Positions 36,333-44,977 of a stretch of 64,000 nucleotides of DNA are shown here, one piece after another. The stretch spans positions 1 through 64,000 of the forward strand of contig WSXX01000020.1 in the NCBI GenBank assembly GCA_009773515.1, written 5' to 3'. The stretch is from Bacteroidota bacterium (GTDB lineage Bacteria > Bacteroidota > Bacteroidia > Bacteroidales > Lentimicrobiaceae). The notes under the pieces were generated by a model. The model ran no database searches, had not been told where the DNA came from, and was given only the letters and a program-made list of their open reading frames with translations. The number at the start of each line of letters is the position of its first letter. The first letter of the stretch is position 1. The position numbers and the translations under genes were made by a program.

Positions 36333-38495
36333 ATGAAAAAATATCTCAAAATAACCTTGGCTGCCTTAGCAATGGCGGTCATCACAACATCCTGTCTGAA
36401 GGACCTTGATGTTGAACCAATTGATAAAAAACTTCCTACTGCAAATAATGTGTTTGATTCTCCTGAAGCTTATATGCAAGCTCTGGCAAAACTCTATTCA
36501 TCATATGCAGTTAGCGGACAGGAAGGTCCATCCGGAAAACCTGATATTGATGGTATTGATGAGGGATTCTCAAACTACCTGCGTCAATATTGGAATGCAC
36601 AGCAGTTGTCAACCGACGAAGCTGTAATTGCATGGAACGATGCCACCATCAAGGATTTCCACTGGCAAACATGGTCACCAAACGATGTATTTATCGGAGC
36701 CCTGTATTCAAGGATTTTCTTCACCATTTCAATTTCAAATGAGTTTATCCGCAATGCTGTTGGTAAAGAAGAATACAAACAATATCTTGCTGAAGCCCGC
36801 TTTATCAGAGCTATGTCATACTGGCATGCACTTGATTTGTTCGGAAATCCTTCATTTGTAACTGAAGATGATCAGCCGGGAGCTTTCTTCCCAAGGCAGA
36901 TAGCGCGTGCTGAACTTTTCAATTATATTGAATCAGAACTGAAAGCCATTGAAAACGATCTTGGAAATCCAAGGTTTATGTATGGTCGTGCTGATAAAGC
37001 TGCAGCATGGATGCTGATTTCAAAACTTTATCTGAATGCTCAGGTTTACATCGGTCAGGATAAAAATGCTGATGCTATTACTTATCTGGAAAAAGTTCTT
37101 GATGCCGGTTACACACTTTCTCCTTCTTATACTGATAACTTTATGGCTGACAATCACACCAGCCCTGAAATGATCTTCTCAATCAACTATGATGGCGAAT
37201 ATACCCGCTCTTATGGTGGAATGGTTTATCTGATTCATGCAGCTATCGGTGGAACCATGCCTGCAGCCGACTTTGGTGTTGGCGGAGGCTGGGGTGGTTT
37301 AAGAACCACCAGTGCTTTGGTTCGGAAATTTTATCCTGATATGGTTACTGGGATTTATAGCACTCCAAGACCAAGAAGTACAAATGATTACCCGGTAATT
37401 TATGTACCAGGTAACTACCAGACACCTGAATGGGATCCTGCAAATTCGAACCAACTGGCTTCTGTAAACAGCGATGGAAATTATGAAGGTTACATCTGGG
37501 TTGAAGCTGGCAAAGAATTCAAATTTACCGATGGTCCAGGATGGGATGTTAATTATGGTGATGATGGATTTGACGGAACTCTTGAACCTGGCGGAGCAAA
37601 TATTGTTGCTGCTGAAACCGGTTATTACAAATTGAATGTTAACCTCAATGATTTTACCTATACAATGGTAAAAACCGATTGGGGAGTAATTGGTTCAGCA
37701 ACTGCTGGCGGTTGGGATAATGACCAGAATATGACCTACGATCCTGCTACCGGATTATGGACTGCAATGCTTGACCTTACAGTAGGAGAAGTTAAGTTCC
37801 GCGCCAACGATGGATGGGATATTAATTATGGTGACACAGGCCTTGATGGTATTCTTGAAGCAGGAGGAGATAACATTGCTATCTCAGATGCAGGTACTTA
37901 TGTATTCGAAATGAAACTGGGTACACCGGATTACACCTATTCAATTGTCCGTTCAGCATTCGACAAACGTGCTATGTTCTGGACCGATGGTCAGACTCTT
38001 GAAATTGTTGATATCGGACAATTCACAGAGGGATATGCAGTTACCAAGTTCAAAAATGTGAACAAAGACGGTTCGCCGGCACGTTTCCCACACCCTGACT
38101 TTGTATGTACCGACTATCCTGTGTTCCGTCTTGCAGATGCATACCTGATGTATGCTGAGGCAGTGAAACGCGGTGGAGGCGGAAACGAATCAAGGGCACT
38201 TGATCTGGTAAACCAACTTCGTACACGTGCATATGGAGCTGCCGATGGTAACATCACCGGAAGCGAACTTACCCTAGATTTTATTCTTGATGAACGTGCC
38301 CGTGAGCTATATTGGGAAGGACACCGCAGAACTGACCTTGTTCGTTTTAACAAGTTCACCACAGCCGATTATCTGTGGCCATGGAAAGGTAATGTTGCAA
38401 ATGGTGCCGCAACAGGCAGCTTCCGCAACCTCTATCCAATCCCATCTGCAGAAATGTCGGCTAACCCGAACCTGCAGCAGAACACTGGTTATTAA
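36333..38495 (+). CDS. SusD/RagB-family glycan-binding lipoprotein with inserted SusE-like modules
   Basis: A 720-residue surface lipoprotein; typical SusD proteins have about 500-600 residues. The lipobox is VITTSC, and the N-terminal TPR core includes EARFIRAMSYWHALDLFGN. After GVGGGWGGLRTTSALVRKF, about residues 351-541 hold two tandem about-90-residue modules, each with a (W/P)GWD(V/I)NYGD(D/T) motif and a GxNI...GxY...TYT end, like the starch-binding modules of SusE/SusF. The SusD fold then resumes with DKRAMFWTDGQTLEI and ends RARELYWEGHRRTDLVRF. The insert probably adds alpha-glucan binding sites. It is translated 12 bp after susC and 20 bp before susE. Confidence 0.93.
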   Translation: MKKYLKITLAALAMAVITTSCLKDLDVEPIDKKLPTANNVFDSPEAYMQALAKLYSSYAVSGQEGPSGKPDIDGIDEGFSNYLRQYWNAQQLSTDEAVIAWNDATIKDFHWQTWSPNDVFIGALYSRIFFTISISNEFIRNAVGKEEYKQYLAEARFIRAMSYWHALDLFGNPSFVTEDDQPGAFFPRQIARAELFNYIESELKAIENDLGNPRFMYGRADKAAAWMLISKLYLNAQVYIGQDKNADAITYLEKVLDAGYTLSPSYTDNFMADNHTSPEMIFSINYDGEYTRSYGGMVYLIHAAIGGTMPAADFGVGGGWGGLRTTSALVRKFYPDMVTGIYSTPRPRSTNDYPVIYVPGNYQTPEWDPANSNQLASVNSDGNYEGYIWVEAGKEFKFTDGPGWDVNYGDDGFDGTLEPGGANIVAAETGYYKLNVNLNDFTYTMVKTDWGVIGSATAGGWDNDQNMTYDPATGLWTAMLDLTVGEVKFRANDGWDINYGDTGLDGILEAGGDNIAISDAGTYVFEMKLGTPDYTYSIVRSAFDKRAMFWTDGQTLEIVDIGQFTEGYAVTKFKNVNKDGSPARFPHPDFVCTDYPVFRLADAYLMYAEAVKRGGGGNESRALDLVNQLRTRAYGAADGNITGSELTLDFILDERARELYWEGHRRTDLVRFNKFTTADYLWPWKGNVANGAATGSFRNLYPIPSAEMSANPNLQQNTGY

Positions 38496-38515
38496 TAATT
38501 AAAAATATTGATATT

Positions 38516-39691
38516 ATGAAAAAAACACTGTTTTTCATCATAGCCCTTGCCGGAATTACTATTTTCAGTTCCTGCAAGAAGGACGGGCTTGATCCGGTTC
38601 TGGATATGGATAAAACCACCAATCCGGTAATCACATCTCCTGCCACCAACTCCACATTTGTGTTGCAGGAAGCGCAACAAAGTGAAGTTCTTGCCAATTT
38701 CACCTGGAATCCTGCAGTTTATGATGTAAATGCCGGTCGTAACTGGAATTTACTTAATTCAACTAAAATTGCACCGGCAACCTATACAATTCAAATGGAC
38801 ACTGAAGGTGATAACTTCAGCAGCCCAATAGGTTTAACTGCTACCACAGAAACCAGTTTTTCAATAACTGTAGGTGAAATGAATGCCAAGCTTCTAACTA
38901 TGGGATTGGCAACAGGCGAACCTCATAATCTGGTTTTCAGAATTATAGCTGATGTTACCAATGCTTCTACTTATGAGAATGCTTATTCGGAAACATTGAA
39001 AATGACGGTTACACCGTTTGAAGCTGAAATCAATTATCCTCCCATTTATCTGCTTGGCGATGCTACAGATCCGGGATGGAATAATGGAAATGCTTTACCA
39101 ATGCACGCTTTCAACGAAAACGAGTTTGCTATTGTTGCCAATCTGGCAGGTGAAGGTAAATTCCTTAAGTTTATTCAAACCCTTGGTGCCTGGGCTCCGC
39201 AATGGGGTACTGATGGCACTGGTACAGGCGAAGCAGGACCACTTGTTTTCAGGCCAACTGAAGATGAACCCGATCCTTCTGCGATTCCTGCTCCTGCTGC
39301 TGCTGGTCAATACAGGATTTATGCAAACATCAGTACTTTAACCTACACTATTACAAAGGCTTCTGAAACTTTGTACCTGTTGGGTGACGGAACACCTGCA
39401 GGTTGGAATAATGCCGGAGCTACACCAATGACACAGGTATCTCCTGGCTTGTTCGAGATTACTGTTCAACTGTCTGGTGGTGCGACTTTCTTTAAGTTTA
39501 TCGAAACCCTTGGACAGTGGGCTCCTCAATACGGAACCGATGCAGCCGGAACGGGCGATGGCGGTAAACTTGTACTCAGGCCTACAGAAAGTGAACCCGA
39601 TCCTCCTGCAATTCCAGTTCCTGCAGCAGCCGGACTTTACAAAATTACTGTTGACCTTGCCAAAATGGCTTATACCGTTGCTCCCGCATAG
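38516..39691 (+). CDS. SusE/SusF-type starch-binding lipoprotein
   Basis: A 391-residue surface lipoprotein with lipobox IFSSCKKD. The N-terminal part (residues 25-165) matches the SusE domain: DPVLDMDKTTNPVITSP and NFTWNPAVY. Two about-105-residue carbohydrate-binding modules follow, at about 175-285 and 285-391, each with YLLGD(A/G)T, GWNN, LKFI(Q/E)TLG(A/Q)WAPQ(W/Y)GTD, and a C-terminal Y(R/K)I strand pair. The modules are close copies of each other. The protein should hold starch at the cell surface for the SusC/SusD complex. It is the last gene of the operon and is followed by a terminator. Confidence 0.92.
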   Translation: MKKTLFFIIALAGITIFSSCKKDGLDPVLDMDKTTNPVITSPATNSTFVLQEAQQSEVLANFTWNPAVYDVNAGRNWNLLNSTKIAPATYTIQMDTEGDNFSSPIGLTATTETSFSITVGEMNAKLLTMGLATGEPHNLVFRIIADVTNASTYENAYSETLKMTVTPFEAEINYPPIYLLGDATDPGWNNGNALPMHAFNENEFAIVANLAGEGKFLKFIQTLGAWAPQWGTDGTGTGEAGPLVFRPTEDEPDPSAIPAPAAAGQYRIYANISTLTYTITKASETLYLLGDGTPAGWNNAGATPMTQVSPGLFEITVQLSGGATFFKFIETLGQWAPQYGTDAAGTGDGGKLVLRPTESEPDPPAIPVPAAAGLYKITVDLAKMAYTVAPA

Positions 39692-39716
39692 TAAAACGAT
39701 GTAATCATTTATTATC

Positions 39717-39750
39717 AGCAGGCTGTCTTTTCGGGCAGCCTGCTTTTTTT
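39717..39750 (+). terminator. Terminator of susCDE
   Basis: The stem agcaggctg / cagcctgct with a 10-nt loop is followed by a T-run, 26 bp after the susE stop. Confidence 0.9.
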
Positions 39751-39773
39751 AGCGAGGTTTGGGCCTATTGTTG

Positions 39774-39781
39774 TAATTTTG
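39774..39781 (+). promoter_or_regulatory. Promoter -7 box for rlmD
   Basis: TAATTTTG matches TAnnTTTG, 18 bp before the ATG at 39800, implying a very short leader. Confidence 0.4.
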
Positions 39782-39799
39782 CCCGGTAATTTATTTTAA

Positions 39800-41218
39800 A
39801 TGGGAAGAAGAGAGAAAAGTGATGGCCCCCTGATTCTTGAGAATGTTGAAATTCTTGATGCAGGCGCCGAAGGCAAAGCAATTGCCCGGTATAACGATAT
39901 GGTAATTTTTATTCCGTTTGTTGTGCCTGGTGATGTTTGTGACATACGAATCGTTTCGCGAAAGCGCAGGTTTTATGAAGGCAGGGCAATAAAGTTTCAT
40001 AGGTTCTCCAACAAAAGGGTTGAGCCGGTTTGTAGTCATTTTGGTACCTGTGGCGGATGCAAATGGCAGGGGATGGGATATGGGCATCAACTTCTTTATA
40101 AACAAAAACAGGTTCTCGATAATTTTACCAGAATCGGACATCTGGAATTTCCGGAAATACAACCCATTCTTGCTTCTTCGCAAACTGAATATTACCGTAA
40201 TAAACTTGAATATACATTCTCTCCGTTTCGCTGGCTTTCTGATCAGGAAATGAATCTGGAAAAAGATGAACGCGATATGGATGCCCTTGGTTTTCATATT
40301 CCCGGTATGTTCGACCGTGTACTGGATATTCAGCATTGTTATCTGCAGTCTGATATCTCTAACAGAATCAGACTTGGAGTCAGGGCTTTTGCAAAAGAGA
40401 ACCGTTTTACCTTTTATGACATCCGGAATTTTGATGGTGATCTGCGTAATCTGCTTGTACGAAATTCCAATACCGGCGACCTGATGGTTATTATGGTTTT
40501 CGGCACAGATGAAATGGAGAAAATTGACTTGTTGATGAACTATATTTCAGATAGTTTTCCTGAAATTACCTCGTTGTTCTATGTAATTAACCAGAAACGC
40601 AACGATACCATCAACGATCTGGAACCTCAGCTTTTTAAAGGATTGAGCTACATGACCGAAGAGATGGAAGGGCTTCATTTTCGTATCGGACCTTTGTCAT
40701 TCTTTCAAACCAATTCAAAACAAGCCCTCGAACTCTACCGCATAACCCGCGATTTTGCCGGGCTTACCGGAAATGAAACTGTTTACGATTTATATACAGG
40801 AACCGGAACTATTGCCAATTTTATTGCATCAAAAGCTTCAAAAGTTATTGGAATTGAATATGTTGAGCCTGCAGTTATGGATGCAAGACTGAACTCCGAA
40901 TTAAATAATATCGGGAATACTCAGTTTTTTGCCGGTGATATGGCTAAAGTACTGACACCTGATTTTATGGCTGAGAATGGTCGCCCTGATGTGATAATCA
41001 CCGATCCACCAAGGGCAGGTATGCATGAGAAAGTAGTAAAGTGGATGATTGAAGCGGCTCCTTCACGAATAGTTTATGTGAGCTGCAACCCAGCAACACA
41101 GGCCAGAGACATAAGTTTACTGGCAGAAAGTTACGAAATCCTGAAAATTCAGCCGGTTGATATGTTTCCCCATACCCATCATGTGGAGAATATCTGTCTG
41201 TTGGGAAAAAAAGCCTGA
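39800..41218 (+). CDS. rlmD: 23S rRNA (uracil-5-)-methyltransferase, RlmD/RumA type
   Basis: A 472-residue RNA methyltransferase. An N-terminal TRAM RNA-binding domain (ENVEILDAGAEGKAIAR, FVVPGDVCDI) is followed by [4Fe-4S] cysteines in CSHFGTCGGCKWQ and the later HCYLQSD. The SAM site is YDLYTGTGTIANF, then ITDPPRAGMH, and the catalytic cysteine sits in IVYVSCNPATQARD. The C-terminus HVENICLLGKK is standard. The likely target is U1939 of 23S rRNA, or another site in the RlmC/RlmD/TrmA family. Only 6 bp separate its stop from that of convergent aroK. Confidence 0.93.
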   Translation: MGRREKSDGPLILENVEILDAGAEGKAIARYNDMVIFIPFVVPGDVCDIRIVSRKRRFYEGRAIKFHRFSNKRVEPVCSHFGTCGGCKWQGMGYGHQLLYKQKQVLDNFTRIGHLEFPEIQPILASSQTEYYRNKLEYTFSPFRWLSDQEMNLEKDERDMDALGFHIPGMFDRVLDIQHCYLQSDISNRIRLGVRAFAKENRFTFYDIRNFDGDLRNLLVRNSNTGDLMVIMVFGTDEMEKIDLLMNYISDSFPEITSLFYVINQKRNDTINDLEPQLFKGLSYMTEEMEGLHFRIGPLSFFQTNSKQALELYRITRDFAGLTGNETVYDLYTGTGTIANFIASKASKVIGIEYVEPAVMDARLNSELNNIGNTQFFAGDMAKVLTPDFMAENGRPDVIITDPPRAGMHEKVVKWMIEAAPSRIVYVSCNPATQARDISLLAESYEILKIQPVDMFPHTHHVENICLLGKKA

Positions 41219-41223
41219 TTCCG

Positions 41224-41739
41224 TTAATTCCTGACCCCTTTCACAACCTTCACAACTTCATCTATATCAAGGCTCTCACCTTTAATGGTGAAATGTGCGT
41301 TCAGGTAAAACTGCTCGCGTCGGATAAGCTGATTTGTAATAAAGGGCAGCAGTTCCTCTTCAGGGATGTTCCTGAGTAAAGGCCTGGGATTTTTAGCTAA
41401 TTTTAAGCGTTTAAGAATCGAGTTCGGATGCATTTTCAGATAAATTACAATCCCTGTTTTTTTCATTATCTGCATATTGTTGAAAAAACATGGAGTACCT
41501 CCGCCAGTAGAAATAACAGTATTTATTCGGTTTGCAAGCGATTTTAAAACAGAATGCTCTAAAAGCCTGAAAGCATCTTCACCCTCAGTGTCGAATATTG
41601 CCTGAACAGTTTTTCCGGCCATAGCAACAATCAATTCGTCGGTGTCAACAAAGTCATAATCGAGTTGCCTGGCTAGTTTTTTTCCAACAGTAGTTTTTCC
41701 ACTGCCCATATATCCGGTTAAATAAACGGGTTTACCCAT
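41224..41739 (-). CDS. aroK: Shikimate kinase
   Basis: A 171-residue kinase phosphorylating shikimate at O-3 in the aromatic amino acid pathway. The P-loop is GYMGSGKTTVGKKLA, the DTDE motif binds shikimate, and GGGTPCF and the R-rich LID (KNPRPLLRN) complete the site. I placed the start at ATG 41739; the frame is open to 41775, but a -7 promoter box at 41763-41770 would then lie inside the gene, and MGKPVYLTGYMG is the family start. It is convergent with rlmD. Confidence 0.94.
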   Translation of the reverse strand: MGKPVYLTGYMGSGKTTVGKKLARQLDYDFVDTDELIVAMAGKTVQAIFDTEGEDAFRLLEHSVLKSLANRINTVISTGGGTPCFFNNMQIMKKTGIVIYLKMHPNSILKRLKLAKNPRPLLRNIPEEELLPFITNQLIRREQFYLNAHFTIKGESLDIDEVVKVVKGVRN

Positions 41740-41762
41740 GCGTTTTAGCTTTATTGAAAGAA

Positions 41763-41770
41763 CAAAAGTA
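41763..41770 (-). promoter_or_regulatory. Promoter -7 box for aroK
   Basis: On the minus strand TACTTTTG matches TAnnTTTG, 24 bp before ATG 41739. It decides against the upstream ATG at 41775. Confidence 0.5.
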
Positions 41771-41813
41771 GTCATAATGCAGAATTGTGCGCTAAAGCAA
41801 TTGCCTTTATCAG

Positions 41814-41821
41814 TAAATTTG
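41814..41821 (+). promoter_or_regulatory. Possible promoter -7 box for recQ
   Basis: TAAATTTG matches TAnnTTTG, 140 bp before the recQ ATG; the transcript leader would include repeat copy C. Confidence 0.3.
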
Positions 41822-41845
41822 TGAACAGCAGCAATCTGTAAATTT

Positions 41846-41905
41846 CGTTGAAAGTCAGGGATTGACTCGATTTCAATTATTCAAACCCAGACTTACGGAT
41901 TCAAG
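41846..41905. repeat. Dispersed palindromic intergenic repeat, copy C
   Basis: An about 60-bp shorter copy in the orientation of copy A: gttgaaagtcagggattgact then ttcaattattcaaacccagacttacggatt. It lies in the aroK-recQ spacer. Confidence 0.7.
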
Positions 41906-41960
41906 GAATTACATTTAATAATGATTCAAAATATGTACACATAAGCGCCGCAAATCCATA

Positions 41961-43907
41961 ATGTCTGAATCAACAACTCATGAGGTATTGTCCCGATATT
42001 GGGGATATTCGGCTTTCAGGCCGATGCAGGAAGATATTATCAATTCTGTTTTGGCCGGACGGGATACTCTTGCTCTGTTGCCAACCGGTGGCGGAAAATC
42101 ATTGTGTTTTCAGGTGCCGGGAATGATTATTGAAGGAATAACACTTGTTGTAACTCCTTTGATTGCGTTGATGAAGGATCAGGTAGAAAACCTCCGCAAA
42201 CGCGGAATTCCTGCAGAAGCCATCTATTCAGGCATGACTGCCCGTGAAGTTGAGTTGGCTATGAATCACATTTTGCATGGTAAATCAAAGTTTTTTTACC
42301 TCTCACCTGAACGTTTGCTCACCGATAGATTTATTACAGCACTGGAGCATATAAAAATCGGGATGATTGCTGTAGATGAGGCACATTGCATTTCGCAGTG
42401 GGGTTATGATTTCAGACCACCTTACCTGCGGATTGCTGAAATACGCGACAAGCTACCCGCTGTTCCGGTAATTGCCCTGACTGCTACTGCAACTCCAAAA
42501 GTGGTTAAAGATATTCAGGAGAAACTCCGTTTTCCGACACCAAATGTATTTGAAAGAAGCTTTGAGCGAAAAAATCTTGCATATGTTGTTTTTAAGGAAG
42601 AGAATAAACTTGAACGTTTGTTGCGGGTTTGCACAAATGTTAAAGGAACAGGTATAGTTTACGTACGTAACCGGCGAAAAACCCGCGAAATTGCCGGATT
42701 CCTGATGCGAAACAACATCAGCGCTGATTTTTACCATGCTGGTTTGTCGCCGGCAGATCGCGAAAAAAAGCAAAATTGGTGGAAGCAGGGTTCACTCAGG
42801 GTGATGGTTTCAACCAATGCATTCGGAATGGGTATTGACAAACCGGATGTAAGATTTGTGGTTCATATGGATTTGCCGGATAGTCCGGAAGCATATTTTC
42901 AGGAAGCCGGCAGGGGAGGCAGAGATGAGAAAAAAGCATTTGCTGTCCTGCTGTTTGATGATTCCGATGTTATTGATGCCAGGCACAATCTGGCTCTTTC
43001 GTATCCCGAACCTGACTATATCCGTAATGTTTACAAGGCACTGGGAAATTACCTGAATCTGGCATTAGGCACAGGGCGCGATACAGTTCATCTGTTTGAT
43101 CTGAATGAATTCTGCAATACCTATGACTTCAAACAATTGGTAACCTTCAATGCACTTCGTTTTATTGAACGCGAAGGATTTATATCGATGAATGAAGCAA
43201 TGGAAACTCATTCAAGAATTATTTTCAATGTCCGTAAAGACGATTTGTACAGGTTTCAGGTTGAAAATGCAGTTTTTGATCCCATTATCAAAACAATTCT
43301 CCGCTCCTATGGAGGCGTATTTACCGAGCCTGCCAACATAAGTGAAAATGAACTCGGGAGTCGTCTTTCGGTTGGCAGTGATGTTATTGTAAAGGTACTG
43401 ACACAATTACATAATCTTGAAGTACTTACTTACATTCCGGCAACTGATAAACCTCGCATTGTGTTAACAAGTGAACTCATAAGAGCTGAAGATTTACGGA
43501 TTTCTCCGGAGCATTATTTCGAGCGTCGTGCAGAGGCTGCAAAGCGGCTGGAATCGGTAATTGGCTATGCAACTTCAACTGAAATCTGCCGGAGTAAGAT
43601 GCTGATAGCCTACTTCGGACAAGATGATATTCAGCCCTGCGGAATCTGCGACGTATGTGTGGAGCGCAATAAAGCCAATTTGAGCGACATTGAGTTCAAT
43701 AATATTGTTGAAGTGATAAAGCCACTACTTAAGGTAGCAGGTTGCAATATAACGCAACTGGTTAATGCATGTGCAAGAATTAATGAAGACAAAGTGATTA
43801 ATGCTGTAAACTGGTTGATTGATAATGACAAGATTGAGGTTTCAGATGATGGACTCTTCAGATGGATTGCACCCAAAGATGACAAAGGGAACTATTATAC
43901 CCGCTGA
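41961..43907 (+). CDS. recQ: RecQ-family ATP-dependent DNA helicase
   Basis: A 648-residue superfamily 2 helicase that unwinds DNA 3' to 5' in recombination and repair. Motif 0 is YWGYSAFRPMQEDII, Walker A LLPTGGGKSLCFQ, the DEAH box IAVDEAHCISQWGYDFRP, motif V MVSTNAFGMGIDKPDVRFV and motif VI QEAGRGGRDEK. The zinc region CRSKMLIAYFGQ...CGICDVC belongs to the RQC domain. The C-terminal HRDC domain is absent or very divergent, and the protein ends in a winged-helix-like region. Its 3' end overlaps the mpg gene by 29 bp. Confidence 0.95.
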   Translation: MSESTTHEVLSRYWGYSAFRPMQEDIINSVLAGRDTLALLPTGGGKSLCFQVPGMIIEGITLVVTPLIALMKDQVENLRKRGIPAEAIYSGMTAREVELAMNHILHGKSKFFYLSPERLLTDRFITALEHIKIGMIAVDEAHCISQWGYDFRPPYLRIAEIRDKLPAVPVIALTATATPKVVKDIQEKLRFPTPNVFERSFERKNLAYVVFKEENKLERLLRVCTNVKGTGIVYVRNRRKTREIAGFLMRNNISADFYHAGLSPADREKKQNWWKQGSLRVMVSTNAFGMGIDKPDVRFVVHMDLPDSPEAYFQEAGRGGRDEKKAFAVLLFDDSDVIDARHNLALSYPEPDYIRNVYKALGNYLNLALGTGRDTVHLFDLNEFCNTYDFKQLVTFNALRFIEREGFISMNEAMETHSRIIFNVRKDDLYRFQVENAVFDPIIKTILRSYGGVFTEPANISENELGSRLSVGSDVIVKVLTQLHNLEVLTYIPATDKPRIVLTSELIRAEDLRISPEHYFERRAEAAKRLESVIGYATSTEICRSKMLIAYFGQDDIQPCGICDVCVERNKANLSDIEFNNIVEVIKPLLKVAGCNITQLVNACARINEDKVINAVNWLIDNDKIEVSDDGLFRWIAPKDDKGNYYTR

Positions 43908-44508
43908 TTTTTATTCAGGAAATGATGTTGTAAGCATTGCCCGGCAATTACTGGGAAAAGTGCTGGTATTTAAAACTCAGAGAACCAGGCTCACCGGTTG
44001 CATCATTGAAACAGAAGCATATGCCGGCATAACCGATAAAGCATCTCATGCTTACGGCGGGCGATTAACCAGGCGTACTGAAGTATTGTATAGTCAAGGA
44101 GGTATTGCCTATGTTTATCTGTGTTACGGTTTGCACGCATTATTTAATGTAGTTACCGGAGATAAAGATATTCCACACGCTGTGCTTGTCAGGGGGATAA
44201 TTCCTGTTGAAGGCGTTGACATCATGGAGGGCAGATCAGGTAAAAAAGTAAATGTAAATAAAGATGGAATAGGACCGGGCCGGCTAACCCGCCTGATGGG
44301 CATTACAAAAGATTTAAACGGTGTTTCTCTGGATGGCGCATCCGGACTCTGGATAGCGGATTATGGCATTTATTTCGCAAATGAGGAAATTGTCCCGGGT
44401 CCCAGAATCGGGGTTGAATACGCCGGGGAAGATGCTTTGCTGGATTATCGGTTTAAGGTAGATGTTAATTATGCAATCGGACAAATAAAAAAGGCTTGCC
44501 CGAATTAA
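43879..44508 (+). CDS. 3-methyladenine DNA glycosylase (AAG/MPG type)
   Basis: A 209-residue DNA glycosylase that removes alkylated purines. The family signature is RQLLGKVLVFKTQ, IIETEAYAGITDKASHAYGG (catalytic Glu-Ala-Tyr) and GGIAYVYLCYGLHALFNVVT. IGPGRLTRLMGI is the DNA-contact segment. I chose ATG 43879 although the frame opens earlier, because the longer form lies inside recQ and lacks homology. The 29-bp overlap with recQ suggests a repair operon with coupled translation. The terminator stem covers the stop codon. Confidence 0.92.
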   Translation: MTKGTIIPADFYSGNDVVSIARQLLGKVLVFKTQRTRLTGCIIETEAYAGITDKASHAYGGRLTRRTEVLYSQGGIAYVYLCYGLHALFNVVTGDKDIPHAVLVRGIIPVEGVDIMEGRSGKKVNVNKDGIGPGRLTRLMGITKDLNGVSLDGASGLWIADYGIYFANEEIVPGPRIGVEYAGEDALLDYRFKVDVNYAIGQIKKACPN

Positions 44509-44522
44509 GGCCAGCCTTTTTC
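44486..44522. terminator. Bidirectional terminator shared by mpg and the HU gene
   Basis: The stem aaaaaggct / agccttttt is extended by tgcc / ggcc and overlaps the mpg stop codon. It is 20 bp from the HU stop on the minus strand. Confidence 0.8.
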
Positions 44523-44541
44523 TAAGTTGAATAAGTTCAGC

Positions 44542-44814
44542 TTATTTTACATTCTTTGAAAGCTCTGAGCCTGGTTTGAATTTAACCACTTTCTTGGCAG
44601 CAATCTTGATTTCTTTACCGGTCTGAGGATTGCGACCTTTACGGGCGGCACGTTTTGAAACTGAGAAAGAACCAAAACCTACGAGAGCTACTCTGTCACC
44701 TTTTTTAAGGCTTTTGGAAGTAGATGAAATGAAAGCATCAAGGGCTTTCTTTGAATCAGCCTTGGTGAGGCCTGATTCAGCTGCAATGGCAACAATCAAT
44801 TCCTGTTTGTTCAT
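44542..44814 (-). CDS. HU-family DNA-binding protein
   Basis: A 90-residue histone-like protein, the standard HU length. [25 protein letters not shown] is the N-terminal dimer helix and [26 protein letters not shown] is the signature with the DNA-arm Arg-Asn-Pro. It compacts and bends DNA without sequence specificity. It is monocistronic, with a -7 box 43 bp upstream. Confidence 0.97.
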   Translation of the reverse strand: MNKQELIVAIAAESGLTKADSKKALDAFISSTSKSLKKGDRVALVGFGSFSVSKRAARKGRNPQTGKEIKIAAKKVVKFKPGSELSKNVK

Positions 44815-44856
44815 TTTTTCCTGATTTTGATTTATAATGTGTTGGATAACCTATCG

Positions 44857-44864
44857 CAAATATA
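44857..44864 (-). promoter_or_regulatory. Promoter -7 box for the HU gene
   Basis: On the minus strand TATATTTG matches TAnnTTTG, 43 bp before the ATG at 44814. Confidence 0.5.
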
Positions 44865-44977
44865 AGCAATTCCTTTCTAAAATCAAGTGTTTTAGGATAA
44901 AAGATGTTAAAAAGTTAATAAAACCGGTGGTTTGTTGAAAACTTCAAGCTAAAAGTAGCTGTAATCAAGCCTTTGAG

